The notes: generated by a model not told the origin, from the sequence alone. A stretch of DNA of 64,000 nt from JBBSNV01 sp964458605 (GCA_964458605.1 CAYWLS010000025.1:1-64000); one strand, 5' to 3'. Shown: positions 24,766-33,911, counted from the first letter of the stretch. Program-made: numbers and translations.

Positions 24766-26417
24766 GCCCGTCGCGCCTGCGGTGCGGCGGGATCGCCGAA
24801 ACGCTGCAAGGCGATTTCCTTGAGCTTGAATTTCTGGATCTTGTCGGTGCCGGCGGTGCGCGGGAATTCAGTCGCCGCCACGATATGCGCCGGCAGCTTG
24901 AACGAGGCCAGCCGGGCACGCAGGAAGGCCATCAGATCGTCGGTGTCGAGCGCCGCGCCCGGCCTGGGCACGGCGAAGGCGATGCCGATCTCGCCATAGC
25001 GGTCGTGCGGGATGCCGACCACCGCCGCCGCGCCCACCGCCGGGTGCTGCAGCATGGCCATCTCGATCTCCGGCGTGGCGACGTTGAAGCCGTTGTGTTT
25101 GTAGCCGTCTTTCAGCCGGTGCAGGAAGGTCAGCGACCCGTCCGGGTTCATGTGGCCGGCGTCGCCGGTGCGCAGCCAGCCGTCCGGCGTGATCGCCTCG
25201 GCGGTCTCCTTGGGCTTGTTGAAATAGCCCTTCATCACGCTATAGCCGCCGACCCAGATCTCCCCGGTCTGGCCGACCGGCGCGTCGCGGCCGGTGTCGG
25301 GATCGACCACCCTGATCTGGCAGCCCGGCAGCGGCGTGCCGTGCGATTTCAGGCGCTGCTCGAGCGGCGCGTCGAGCCAGGCACGGGTCACCAGCCCGGT
25401 GGTTTCGGTCATGCCGTAGCCCGACGAGGCGCCCTTCACGCCCAGTCGGTCGGCCGCCTTGCGCATCACGGCCGGATCGTTGCTCAGCACGATGCCGGCG
25501 CGCACCCGCGACAGATCGGTGGTCGGGAAAGCGGGATGGGCCAGCAAATCCTCGATCATGGCCGGCAGCAGGTGCATGCAGGTGCAGCCCTCGCGCTCGG
25601 CCAGCATCAGGCAACGGGTGGGATCGAAACGCTCTTCCAGCACGATGCCGGCGCCGTGGCTCCAGAACATCAGCACGCCGCTCAGGCAGCCCATGACGCC
25701 GAACAGCGGCACGCACAGGAACAGCCGGTCGCGCGGGGTGATCTCGAAGCGCACGCCCCCGTCATAGGCCTTGCGCCAGATGCAATGGCTCAGCATGGCA
25801 CCCTTGGGCAGCGCCGTGGTGCCGGAGGAATAGACGATCAGCGCCGGCCGGTCGGGATTCTCCTCCCGTGGGGCCGGTGCGCCGGGTGCGGGCGGCGTCG
25901 ACCAGTCGGTCACGCCCGCGACCGGCTGGTTCAGCTTGTCAAGCGCGATCAGGTGGCGCAGATCGGGCAGCGCAGCGACATTCAGCGCGCCGGGCTGGCC
26001 GGTCGCGATCTCGGGGCAAGCCGCGGCCAGCTCGCCGACGAAATCGCGGAAGGCGCCGCTGCCGGCGGTGATCAGCGCCCGACTCTTGGATTGGGCGATC
26101 TGGTACAGGAACTCGTCGCGCTTCAAGCGAGTGTTGAGGAACACCGCGATCAGGCCGCTCTGCGCGGCGCCCATCCAGTACCACAGGAATTCGGGCCGGT
26201 TGGGCATCCACAGCGCCACCGTATCGCCGCGCTTGAGCCCCAGCGAGGCCAGCCGCTGCGCCGCGCGGTCGATCTCGGCCTTGACCTCGGCAAAGGTCCA
26301 GCGCCGGTCGCGGAACACCAGGGCGAGTTCCTGACCATGTTCGCTCGCCAGCCGCGCCACCGCCTGGCCGTAGGTCAGGCCTTCATAGGGGTTGACGGGA
26401 TGGACATGAGCGGTCAT
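24762..26417 (-). CDS. Acyl-CoA synthetase (AMP-forming), third of three tandem ligases
   Basis: A 551-residue class I adenylate-forming enzyme that would activate a carboxylate to its CoA thioester using ATP. The phosphate-binding loop is YSSGTTALPKG at 196-206, the adenine motif is YGMTET, and the catalytic Lys is about Lys526 in GTDKIQKFK, where Asp replaces the usual Gly. The N-terminal pattern (RRWTFAEVK, LWMPNRPEFLWYW, NTRLKRDEF) is shared by all the similar ligases in this window and resembles cyclohexanecarboxylate/crotonobetaine ligases. Start ATG 26417 overlaps the stop of the previous ligase by 4 bp. The substrate is unknown; organosulfur or alicyclic acids are candidates from context. 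Confidence 0.85.
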   Translation of the reverse strand: MTAHVHPVNPYEGLTYGQAVARLASEHGQELALVFRDRRWTFAEVKAEIDRAAQRLASLGLKRGDTVALWMPNRPEFLWYWMGAAQSGLIAVFLNTRLKRDEFLYQIAQSKSRALITAGSGAFRDFVGELAAACPEIATGQPGALNVAALPDLRHLIALDKLNQPVAGVTDWSTPPAPGAPAPREENPDRPALIVYSSGTTALPKGAMLSHCIWRKAYDGGVRFEITPRDRLFLCVPLFGVMGCLSGVLMFWSHGAGIVLEERFDPTRCLMLAEREGCTCMHLLPAMIEDLLAHPAFPTTDLSRVRAGIVLSNDPAVMRKAADRLGVKGASSGYGMTETTGLVTRAWLDAPLEQRLKSHGTPLPGCQIRVVDPDTGRDAPVGQTGEIWVGGYSVMKGYFNKPKETAEAITPDGWLRTGDAGHMNPDGSLTFLHRLKDGYKHNGFNVATPEIEMAMLQHPAVGAAAVVGIPHDRYGEIGIAFAVPRPGAALDTDDLMAFLRARLASFKLPAHIVAATEFPRTAGTDKIQKFKLKEIALQRFGDPAAPQARRA

Positions 26418-28054
26418 CGGCCGGTTCCCGTCTTGCGCAGGACGACACCCAGGGCCTGCGCCGCCATCTCGCGCAGCTTGAATTTCTGGACCTTGTCGGT
26501 GCCCGAGGTCAGCGGGAAGCTGTCGACGAAGATCACATGCTGCGGCACCTTGAACGACGCCAGGTTGGCTTTGGCAAAGGCCAGCAGTTCGGCCTCGTTG
26601 GGCTTCTCGCCGGCGCGCGGCACGATGAACGCGACGCCCTGGTCGCCCAGTTCGGGATGGGGGATACCCACCGCCGCGGCATTGGCGACCTTGGGATGTC
26701 GGCGCAGCACCAGCTCGACCTCGGCGGGCGACACGTTGAAGCCCTTGGTCTTGTAGCCGTCGCCAAGCCGGCCCTCGAAGGTAAGCCGCCCCTCCTCGGT
26801 CAGGAAGCCCTGGTCGCCGGTGTGGAACCAGCCGTCCGGGTCGATCGCCTTGGCGGTCTCGACCGGCTTGTTGTAGTAGCCGGCCATCACGCAATAGCCG
26901 CGCGCCCAGATCTCGCCGCTCTGGCCGGCCGGCAGGGCGGCGCCGGTCTGCGGATCGACGATCTTGATCTCGATGTCGGGCAGCGGCTTGCCCTGGGTCT
27001 CCAGCCGCGCCTCGAGCGGATCGTCCCAGCGGTTGCGGGTCAGCACCGTGGTGGTCTCGGTCAGGCCGAAGCCGGTCAGCATGCCGGGGATGCCGAGTCG
27101 TTCGGGCACCTTGCGCAGCATGTCGGGATCGTTGCTCAGCACCAGGCCGACGCGCATCGAGGACAGATCGTAGTGCTTGCGCCGCGGATGCTCGAGCAGT
27201 GCGGTGATCATCGGCGGCAGCAGATGGGTGGTGGTGCAGCGCTCCTTCTGCCAGTCGGCCATCGCCTGCTCGGCGTCGAAGCGATCGGCCAGCACCACGG
27301 CCGCACCGCGGATCCAGAACGGATAGACGCCGTTCATGCTGGCCATCGAGCCGAACATCGGGATCGCCAGATAGAACTTGTCGTCCTTGGTCAGATCGAT
27401 CGGCGTGCCGATGTCATAGGCCTTGCGCCACACGCAATGGGTGATCATGGCGCCCTTGGGCAGCGCCGTGGTGCCGGAGGAATAGCTGATCAGCGCCGGC
27501 TTGTCGGGATCGGTCGCCATCGGCGGCAGCGGCCAGTCCCGCTCCAGCCCGTCCGACCAGTCGGTGACGCCGGGCAGCGCGGCGCGATCGTAGTCGTCCA
27601 GCGCGATGACGTGGCGCAGCTTGGGCAGCGCCTGGGTGTCGAGCGCTCCGCTCCGCTTCTGCCGCAGCTCCGGGCACAACGCCGCCAGCTCGCCCAGGAA
27701 GTCGCGGAACGCGCCGGCGCCGGGCACGATCACCGCGCCGCTGTCGGACTGGCCGAGCTGATAGGCGAACTCCTCGGTGCGCAGCCGGGTGTTGAGGATG
27801 ACGGGGACCAGACCCATCTGCGCCGCGCCCAGCAGATACCAGAGGTATTCGGGCCGGTTGGGCAGCCAGATCGAGATGCTGCTGCCGGTCGGCAGGCCCA
27901 AGGTGGCGAGGCGACCGGACGCCCGGTCGACCATCTTCTTGACGTCGCGAAAGCGCCAGCGCTTGTCGCGGTAGATCAGCGCCTCGCGGTCGGCGAAGCT
28001 CTCGGCCATGTATGCGATGGCCTGCGCATAGGTCATGCCGGCGAATTTGTTCAC
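26414..28054 (-). CDS. Acyl-CoA synthetase (AMP-forming), second tandem ligase
   Basis: A 546-residue AMP-forming acyl-CoA ligase beginning at GTG 28054, which overlaps the stop of the upstream ligase (GTGA). The motifs are complete: YSSGTTALPKGAM, FGLTETTT, TGDQGF, and the C-terminal Lys in SGTDKVQKFK. It keeps the shared N-terminal block (KRWRFRDVK, IWLPNRPEYLWYL, NTRLRTEEF) but differs in the pocket-lining region (AIPMFGSMASMNGVYPFW), so it probably takes a different acid from its neighbours. Long upstream in-frame sequence is antisense-like shadow of the next ligase and is rejected. Confidence 0.85.
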   Translation of the reverse strand: MNKFAGMTYAQAIAYMAESFADREALIYRDKRWRFRDVKKMVDRASGRLATLGLPTGSSISIWLPNRPEYLWYLLGAAQMGLVPVILNTRLRTEEFAYQLGQSDSGAVIVPGAGAFRDFLGELAALCPELRQKRSGALDTQALPKLRHVIALDDYDRAALPGVTDWSDGLERDWPLPPMATDPDKPALISYSSGTTALPKGAMITHCVWRKAYDIGTPIDLTKDDKFYLAIPMFGSMASMNGVYPFWIRGAAVVLADRFDAEQAMADWQKERCTTTHLLPPMITALLEHPRRKHYDLSSMRVGLVLSNDPDMLRKVPERLGIPGMLTGFGLTETTTVLTRNRWDDPLEARLETQGKPLPDIEIKIVDPQTGAALPAGQSGEIWARGYCVMAGYYNKPVETAKAIDPDGWFHTGDQGFLTEEGRLTFEGRLGDGYKTKGFNVSPAEVELVLRRHPKVANAAAVGIPHPELGDQGVAFIVPRAGEKPNEAELLAFAKANLASFKVPQHVIFVDSFPLTSGTDKVQKFKLREMAAQALGVVLRKTGTGR

Positions 28055-29700
28055 GATGCCTGCCGTTGCTGAGAATCGCCCAATCGCTGCAGCGCCAGCT
28101 CGCGCAGCTTGAACTTCTGCACCTTGCCGGTGCCGGCGGTGACGGGGAATTCCGCGACCATGAAGACATGGGCCGGCTGCTTGAACGAGGCCAGCTTGGG
28201 CTTGAGGAAGTCCTGGATCGCCTGCTCGCTGGGGCTGGCGCCCGGTTTGGCAATGACGAAGGCCGCGCCGATCGCGCCGAAGCGCGCATGCGGCAGGTCG
28301 GTCACCGCCGCATCCAGCACCTCGGGGTGCTGGCGGATCGCCGCCTCGACCTCGGCCGTGGCGACGTTGAAGCCGTTGTGCTTGTAGCCGTCCTTGACGC
28401 GACGCAGGAACTTGATGCTGCCGTCGGTGCGATGGATGCCCAGATCGCCGGTCTTGAACCAGCCGTCGACGAAGGCCCGCTTGGTCTCCTCGGGCTTGTT
28501 GTAGTAGCCCAAGGTGACGTTGTAGCCGCGCACCTGGATCTCGCCCTCCTCGCCGCGCGGCAGCACGGCATTGGTGTCCGGATCGGCCACACGCACCTCG
28601 ATATCGGGCAAGGGCTTGCCGTGGGCGGTGATGCGCTCTTCCAGCGGCTCGTGCCAATAGGTGCGCGTCGCCGCCGAGGAGGTTTCCGTCATGCCGTAAG
28701 AGGTGAACACTTCGCGCATGCCGAGCTGGTTGGCCGCCTTGCGGAACACCACCGGATCGATGCTGAGCACGATGCCGGTGCGCAGGCGCGACAGGTCGTA
28801 TTTCCCGAAATCGGGATGTTCCAGCATCTTGTCGATCATCAGCGGCAGCACGTAGACCGCCGTGCATTTCCATTTCTGAAGATTTTCCAGCATGCGCTGC
28901 GCGTCGAACTGGTCGTCGAGAATGACGCTGGAGCCGCGCGACCAGAAGGTCAGCACGCCGTTGATGCTGCTGAGGATGCCGAACATCGGCACGCACAGAT
29001 AAAGCCGGTCGTCCCTGGTCTGGTTGAAGCGCTCGCCGTGGTCCCAGGCCTTGCGGAACACGCTGTGGTTCAGCATGGCGCCCTTGGGCAGCGCGGTGGT
29101 GCCGGACGAGTAGGCGATCAGCGAGGGTGCCAGCGGATCCTGCGCCGGCGGCGCCGGCGGCAATTCGCCCGCCGGTTTCGACCAGTCGGTGACGCCCCTG
29201 AACTTCGCGTCGTACGGATCGAGCGCCACGACATGACGCAGCTTGCTCAGCGCCGCGCAATGCAGATCGCCCGGCATGCCGGCCAGCAATTCCGGGCAGA
29301 CTCCGGCCAGGTCGCCCAGGAAGTCGCGATACTCGGTGCCGCCGGGCACGATCACCGCTTTGCTGTCGGACTGGTCGATCTGGTAGGTGAACTCCTCCGG
29401 CTTCAGCCGGGTGTTCAAGGTCACCGCCACCGCGCCCATCTGGCCGGCGCCCAGCCAGTACCACAGGAACTCGGGGCGGTTGGGCAGCCACACCACCACC
29501 TTGTCGCCGGCGCGGATGCCGATGCTGTAGAGACGCCGCGCGGCGCGGTCGATCTCCTGCCGCATCTGGGCGAAGCTCCAGTCGCGGCCGTGGAACGACA
29601 GCGCCAGGCGATCGCCATGCTGCTCGGCCAGCTTGCCGAGCGCCTGGCCGGTGGTCATGCCGACAAACGGATTGGTCGCTGGAGTGGTGGTCGAATTCAT
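28051..29700 (-). CDS. Acyl-CoA synthetase (AMP-forming), first tandem ligase
   Basis: A 549-residue AMP-forming acyl-CoA ligase. YSSGTTALPKGAM forms the P-loop, YGMTETSS the adenine site, TGDLGI the hinge region, and the catalytic Lys lies in AGTGKVQKFK with the canonical Gly. The N-terminus GRDWSFAQMRQEIDRAARRL and WLPNRPEFLWYW are those of the shared ligase family. Start ATG 29700 overlaps the stop of the alpha/beta hydrolase by 4 bp. Three ligases in a row with different pocket residues suggest that the operon handles a mixture of related acids or successive intermediates. Confidence 0.86.
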   Translation of the reverse strand: MNSTTTPATNPFVGMTTGQALGKLAEQHGDRLALSFHGRDWSFAQMRQEIDRAARRLYSIGIRAGDKVVVWLPNRPEFLWYWLGAGQMGAVAVTLNTRLKPEEFTYQIDQSDSKAVIVPGGTEYRDFLGDLAGVCPELLAGMPGDLHCAALSKLRHVVALDPYDAKFRGVTDWSKPAGELPPAPPAQDPLAPSLIAYSSGTTALPKGAMLNHSVFRKAWDHGERFNQTRDDRLYLCVPMFGILSSINGVLTFWSRGSSVILDDQFDAQRMLENLQKWKCTAVYVLPLMIDKMLEHPDFGKYDLSRLRTGIVLSIDPVVFRKAANQLGMREVFTSYGMTETSSAATRTYWHEPLEERITAHGKPLPDIEVRVADPDTNAVLPRGEEGEIQVRGYNVTLGYYNKPEETKRAFVDGWFKTGDLGIHRTDGSIKFLRRVKDGYKHNGFNVATAEVEAAIRQHPEVLDAAVTDLPHARFGAIGAAFVIAKPGASPSEQAIQDFLKPKLASFKQPAHVFMVAEFPVTAGTGKVQKFKLRELALQRLGDSQQRQAS

Positions 29701-30611
29701 TGCCGCGCTCCTTGCGCCAGCGCGTTCAGCAAGACCTGGTTCACCGCTTCGGGCTCCTCGTACATCACCCAATGTCCCGCCCCCGCCACCATGACGGTGG
29801 CGAGCGCAGGATAGCGCCGTGCCATCGCCGCGAGGCAGCCCGGCACGTCGGGGCTCATATAGCAATCGTGCTCGCCGAACAGCATGGTGGACTTGCCGGC
29901 CACCTGGTCGAGAGCATCGAACATCGTCGTGGAAGTCGAGATCGGCATGCCGAGCAGAGTGCGCTTCTGCGCCAGCAGATGGCGCTGCACGTCGATCGCC
30001 TGGTCGTCGATCTTGGCCGGATCGTGGATCATCGAGATCGCCAGGTTGCCGCGCACGATGTCGCGCACCTGCTCCAGGCTCATGCTGCGGCTGAGCTTGG
30101 TCAATTGATGGGTCTTGTTCTGCCACATCTCGCCCATGCCCGAAGCGCCCAGCACGACCAGCGCCCCGGCCTTGTCGCCGAGCAGCGCGGCGGCGTGGGC
30201 AGTGATCGACGAACCCAGCGAGAAACCGGCCAACAGCGCGGGCTGCGGGCCGGGATCGAGTTGGCGCACCGCCTCGGCAAAATACCGGGCCAGCGCCGGC
30301 GCCGTGTGCGGCAGCGGCGCGGCGGGCGAGTCGCCCAGGCCGGGCAGGTCGGCTGCGAACACGCGATGGCCCTGCGCCAGACCTTCGATGTTGCGCAGCC
30401 AATGCTTCCAAGAACCGAATCCGCCATGCAGCAGGAAGATCGCCGGCCCGCGCGTGCCCCAGTGGCGCCAGGCGATATAGCCCTCGCCGCATGGCGTTTG
30501 CAGTATCCGGGCGCTCGCCTCGAGCCGCTGCTCCAACGGATGCGACTGCGGGGCGGCCGACGGCGATGACTGCTCAGCCAACATGGCCCGAATGGCCGCG
30601 CTGTTGGGCAT
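29697..30611 (-). CDS. Alpha/beta-fold hydrolase
   Basis: A 304-residue serine hydrolase. The oxyanion loop is LLHGGFGSW, the nucleophile is the Ser of GFSLGSS, the acid is the Asp in LFGEHDCY and the catalytic His is in GAGHWVMYEEP. It could cleave a C-C bond of a ring-opened intermediate, an ester, or a thioester; the lid region is about residues 150-215. ATG 30611 is preceded by ACGAGAAGC and overlaps the rhodanese stop by 38 bp; a second ATG at 30584 is possible. Its place between rhodanese and ligases implies that it prepares the acid for CoA activation or releases it from an ester or thioester precursor. Confidence 0.82.
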   Translation of the reverse strand: MPNSAAIRAMLAEQSSPSAAPQSHPLEQRLEASARILQTPCGEGYIAWRHWGTRGPAIFLLHGGFGSWKHWLRNIEGLAQGHRVFAADLPGLGDSPAAPLPHTAPALARYFAEAVRQLDPGPQPALLAGFSLGSSITAHAAALLGDKAGALVVLGASGMGEMWQNKTHQLTKLSRSMSLEQVRDIVRGNLAISMIHDPAKIDDQAIDVQRHLLAQKRTLLGMPISTSTTMFDALDQVAGKSTMLFGEHDCYMSPDVPGCLAAMARRYPALATVMVAGAGHWVMYEEPEAVNQVLLNALAQGARQ

Positions 30612-32181
30612 GCTTCTCGTATTTGTGGCCGAGCTTGATCTCCCAATCGAGGTAGCGAATCATGCCCTCGCGGCCCTGCTCGTAGGGCGGCAGCCAGTAG
30701 TCGGGACCGCCAAAGACTTCCTTCGGCTTGCCCTTCTCCAGCGCCAGGCCGGCATCGCGCCAGGCCTTGGTGCCGCCGTCCAGCACCACGACGTTGGCAT
30801 AGCCCATATCGCGCAGGGTGGCGGCGGCGAACACCGCCTGGCCTTGCTCGTAAGCCGTGACCACGACCTGATCCTCTGGCTTGGCCACGTCCTTGACGAT
30901 CATCTCCAGCCAGCCGCGCGGCCGCCACAAGGCGCCCGGCAGGTGGCCGGCCGCGTATTGCAGGCTGGCACCGACATCGAGCAGCACGCATTTCTTCTCG
31001 CGCAGCATCTTGTCGACCGCCTCGGGCTTGAGCCTGACCACCTTGGCCAGCGCCTCGTCGTAGCCCAGCGCCTTGGGATGCTGACGTCCCGCCACCAGCT
31101 TGCCGCCGGCGGCGGTCCAGCCCTCGACACCGCCCTTCAGCACGAACACCTTTTCGATGCCCATGCGGCGATACCAGTAGCCCGTCATCATGGCGCGCGC
31201 CTCGTTCTGGTCGATCAGCACCACCGTGGCGTCGCGCACCAGCACGAAATCGTCGGTACGCTGCACCGCCTGCCCGCCCGGCAGCGACAGCGTGCCGTCG
31301 ATATGGCCTTCCTGATAGGATTTCAGCGGACGCACGTCGAACAGATAGATGTTCCTGTCGTGACGCGCCGCCAGCAGCTTGTTCAACTCGTCGTGGCCGA
31401 TATGGCGCACGCCATGTTCGGCGCCCAGCCTGGCGGCAGCCTCTTCCGCCCGCCTGACGCTGTCGGCGCTGGGCGCGCCGACCGGCTTGGCCTCGCCCTT
31501 CTCGAGCTTGCCGTCTTCCAGCAGCCAGCCCGAGGTGCCGTTCTCCAGCGCGTAGACGTTCTTGAAGCCCAGATTGACCAGGCTGGCCGCGCCGATGATG
31601 CTGCGGGTGCGGCCGGCGCAGTTGACGATCACCGTGGGATATTCTTTCACCAGGTCGGCTGCCTTCAGCGCGATGTCGAAGCTGGGGCAGCTCACGGCGC
31701 CCGGCAGATGGCCGCCGAGGAATTCCTCCGGCGTGCGCACGTCGCAGGTGATCAGCTTTCCTTCCTTCAGCAGTTCGGCATATTTCTGCACCGAGATGCT
31801 GGGCACGTGCTCGACGACATGAATCATCTCGCCGAAATCCTTGGACGGCACGTTGGTGCCGGTCATCACCTCGCCGCCGGCGGCTTCCCAGGCCGGCAGG
31901 CCGCCGGCGATTTCCTGCGCGTTCTTGTAGCCCAGCCGGTGCAGGGTCTTCAGCGCCAGCGGCGCGCGCTCGTCCTTGCCGCCGCCATAGACGAAGATGC
32001 GCGTGTTGCGGTCGGGCACCAGCTCGGCGATGCGGAACTCGATCAGCCGGCGCGGCAGGGTCGAGGCGCCGAAGATATGGCCGTCGACCGTCTCGCCCTT
32101 CTCGCGCACGTCGAACAGCGCCCAGTCGCGCGCCTTGGCGTCATAGAGTTTCTTGAAATCAGCGGCGCTGATCTGACTCAT
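30574..32181 (-). CDS. Four-domain rhodanese-like sulfurtransferase with a single active-site Cys
   Basis: A 535-residue cytoplasmic protein made of four rhodanese modules (about 1-110, 120-225, 255-370, 385-495). Only module 2 has a catalytic loop, with Cys188 in NCAGRTRS. The equivalent loops are YGGGKDER in module 1, IDQNEARA in module 3 and TAYEQGQA in module 4, none with Cys. It probably transfers or binds sulfane sulfur, with inactive modules serving as scaffold or sensor. Start ATG 32181 follows GAGGATTCC. It lies 52 bp after the acyl-CoA dehydrogenase and overlaps the hydrolase. Its presence is the second sulfur-linked sign in this operon besides soeABC. Confidence 0.85.
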   Translation of the reverse strand: MSQISAADFKKLYDAKARDWALFDVREKGETVDGHIFGASTLPRRLIEFRIAELVPDRNTRIFVYGGGKDERAPLALKTLHRLGYKNAQEIAGGLPAWEAAGGEVMTGTNVPSKDFGEMIHVVEHVPSISVQKYAELLKEGKLITCDVRTPEEFLGGHLPGAVSCPSFDIALKAADLVKEYPTVIVNCAGRTRSIIGAASLVNLGFKNVYALENGTSGWLLEDGKLEKGEAKPVGAPSADSVRRAEEAAARLGAEHGVRHIGHDELNKLLAARHDRNIYLFDVRPLKSYQEGHIDGTLSLPGGQAVQRTDDFVLVRDATVVLIDQNEARAMMTGYWYRRMGIEKVFVLKGGVEGWTAAGGKLVAGRQHPKALGYDEALAKVVRLKPEAVDKMLREKKCVLLDVGASLQYAAGHLPGALWRPRGWLEMIVKDVAKPEDQVVVTAYEQGQAVFAAATLRDMGYANVVVLDGGTKAWRDAGLALEKGKPKEVFGGPDYWLPPYEQGREGMIRYLDWEIKLGHKYEKHAQQRGHSGHVG

Positions 32182-32233
32182 GGAATCCTCGTGATGGAGA
32201 AATGACAAACGTCGGGCGAGCGCCTGGCGGCGC

Positions 32234-33391
32234 TTACTTCTTGCGCTGGTCGTTGCGCCGGTCGAGCAGCTGGGCCGCGATCATGTTCTTGTGGATCTGC
32301 ACCGTGCCGCCGTAGATCGAGCCGCCGCGCACCTCGGTATAGCGGTGCACCATCGGATAGTCCTTGGTGTAGCCGTTGGCGCCCAGGATCTGCAGCGCGT
32401 CGTCGCAGATCTCCTTGGCGGCAGTGGCGGTGTAGACCTTGGCGATCGACGTTTCGAGGCGATCCGGCAGGCCGGTTTCACCGGCGCCGGCGGCGGCGCG
32501 ATAGGTCAGCAGCTTGGCGGCATCGAGCTTGATGCGCATGTCGGCCAGCATCCACTGGATGCCCTGGAAATCGCTGATCTCACGGCCGAACTGCTTGCGT
32601 TCCTTGGAATAGGCCAGGGCGTATTCGTAGGCCGCCTGGGCCGAGCCCAGCATGCGCGAGATGCTGCCCAGACGCTCGGCGTTGTAGATGCTGATCAGCT
32701 TGCCGAAGGCGTTCTCGCGAATCAGGATGTTCTCGACCGGCACCTTGCAGTCGTCGAAATACAGCTCGAACAGCAGCTCGTCGGCCATGTTGACGGTGCC
32801 GTTGGAGCGGGTGAAGCCGGGCGCGCTGTGCGGCACGATCACCGCGCCGATGTCCTTGGCGCTGCCGGTGTCGTTCAGGCGGCAATACAGTACGGTGTAG
32901 TCGTTGGCGCTGACGGCGCTGACGAACTGCTTGTGGCCCTTGATGACGACATGGTCGCCGACGATCTTGCCCTTGGTCTTCATCTCGGTGGCGGCGGAGC
33001 CGGCTTCGGGCTCGGTGATGCCGATCGAGATGCCGATCTCGCCGCTGTTGGAGCGCTTGACCAGCTCCTTCTGCTTGTCGTTGCCCAGCTTGGCGATGGC
33101 GCCGACCGCACCGGTCGAGGAGCGGTGAGCGATGCTGCCCAGCGCCGAATTGCAGGCTTGCAGGGTCTGGGTCAGCAGCAGGGTGTCGAGCAGCGGCAGG
33201 CCCGAACCGCCCAGCTCTGGCGGCATGTTGACGCCGAGCAGGCCGTAATGCGCCATTTCCTTGCGCAACTTGCGGGTGCCGTCGGCCGAATGGACATCGT
33301 TGTTGTCGATGAACGGCTTGAGCTTGCGCTCGTAGACCTCGCGCGCCGAATTGACAAGTTCCTGCTGCCGTTCGCTGATGGCGAAGTCCAT
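32234..33391 (-). CDS. Acyl-CoA dehydrogenase, first gene of the long minus-strand operon
   Basis: A 385-residue FAD acyl-CoA dehydrogenase. Family motifs are GISIGITEPEAGS at 120-132, KGHKQFVSAV near 151, RKQFGREI at 265-272 and QILGANGY at 334-341. The usual catalytic Glu of IYEGT is Gly361 here (SIYGGTVQ). Glu239 in NAERLG lies where isovaleryl-CoA and long-chain enzymes carry their base, so activity may be kept. A desulfinase-type or reductase-type reaction is another possibility. Start ATG 33391 places the standard N-terminal helix at the start; the upstream extension is rejected. It is divergent from the carboxyltransferase gene across a 520-bp promoter region. Confidence 0.85.
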   Translation of the reverse strand: MDFAISERQQELVNSAREVYERKLKPFIDNNDVHSADGTRKLRKEMAHYGLLGVNMPPELGGSGLPLLDTLLLTQTLQACNSALGSIAHRSSTGAVGAIAKLGNDKQKELVKRSNSGEIGISIGITEPEAGSAATEMKTKGKIVGDHVVIKGHKQFVSAVSANDYTVLYCRLNDTGSAKDIGAVIVPHSAPGFTRSNGTVNMADELLFELYFDDCKVPVENILIRENAFGKLISIYNAERLGSISRMLGSAQAAYEYALAYSKERKQFGREISDFQGIQWMLADMRIKLDAAKLLTYRAAAGAGETGLPDRLETSIAKVYTATAAKEICDDALQILGANGYTKDYPMVHRYTEVRGGSIYGGTVQIHKNMIAAQLLDRRNDQRKK

Positions 33392-33911
33392 GGTTTCCAG
33401 CCCCTTAACTCGCGACGTCGCCGGTCCTCCCGCGGCGGACCGCAGGCAGCGACGACTGTGTTTTGATACAAGTCGAACGAATTGTCGCTTCGTGCATTGC
33501 AACAATCAAGGCAAAGTTCAAAAATCCATGCTGCTATGCTGCTTTGTGGGTCGTCGGCACCTCGGCTCGCAGTGGAATTCTAACGACTCCGGTTCGGCGC
33601 GGCGCCAGCGTCATCGTACGAATGCTCGCCCCGAATGCCAATAAAGCTGCGGTTTTTACTGCCTTCGGGACGATGCGGCTTGCTTACGTGAGCGGCGCTG
33701 CCATAAAGTGCCGCCTTGCGACAAAAGAATCGCTCGAAATGGATCAATTGGACTGAATTGTATCTATATCGATTGCCATGAGTCGCCATGGCGTTTAAAG
33801 ATGAGCCGCCGGCGCAACCGCCGGCTGGCCACAAGGGACGGACGAACGTCCTGACGGGGAAAGCGCTGCCATATCAGCGCCGGCAGCGATAAACACGGGC
33901 GGAAGAAAGCA
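33392..33911. promoter_or_regulatory. 520-bp divergent promoter region
   Basis: It separates two long opposing transcription units and is clearly richer in A and T than the flanking genes. I find no convincing gene; several short frames lack ribosome-binding sites. Features seen: TTCAAAAAT at 33517-33525 and AATTGTATC at 33756-33764, both of which also occur in the 61.4-kb divergent region, and GATACAA at 33465-33471. Two FadR-type GntR regulators are encoded nearby and could act here. Exact promoters could not be assigned. Confidence 0.5.

Noticed and set aside
33463..33756. Short frames in the 520-bp divergent region
   Set aside because: They lack start signals and have AT-rich promoter-like composition; none overlaps a conserved motif.
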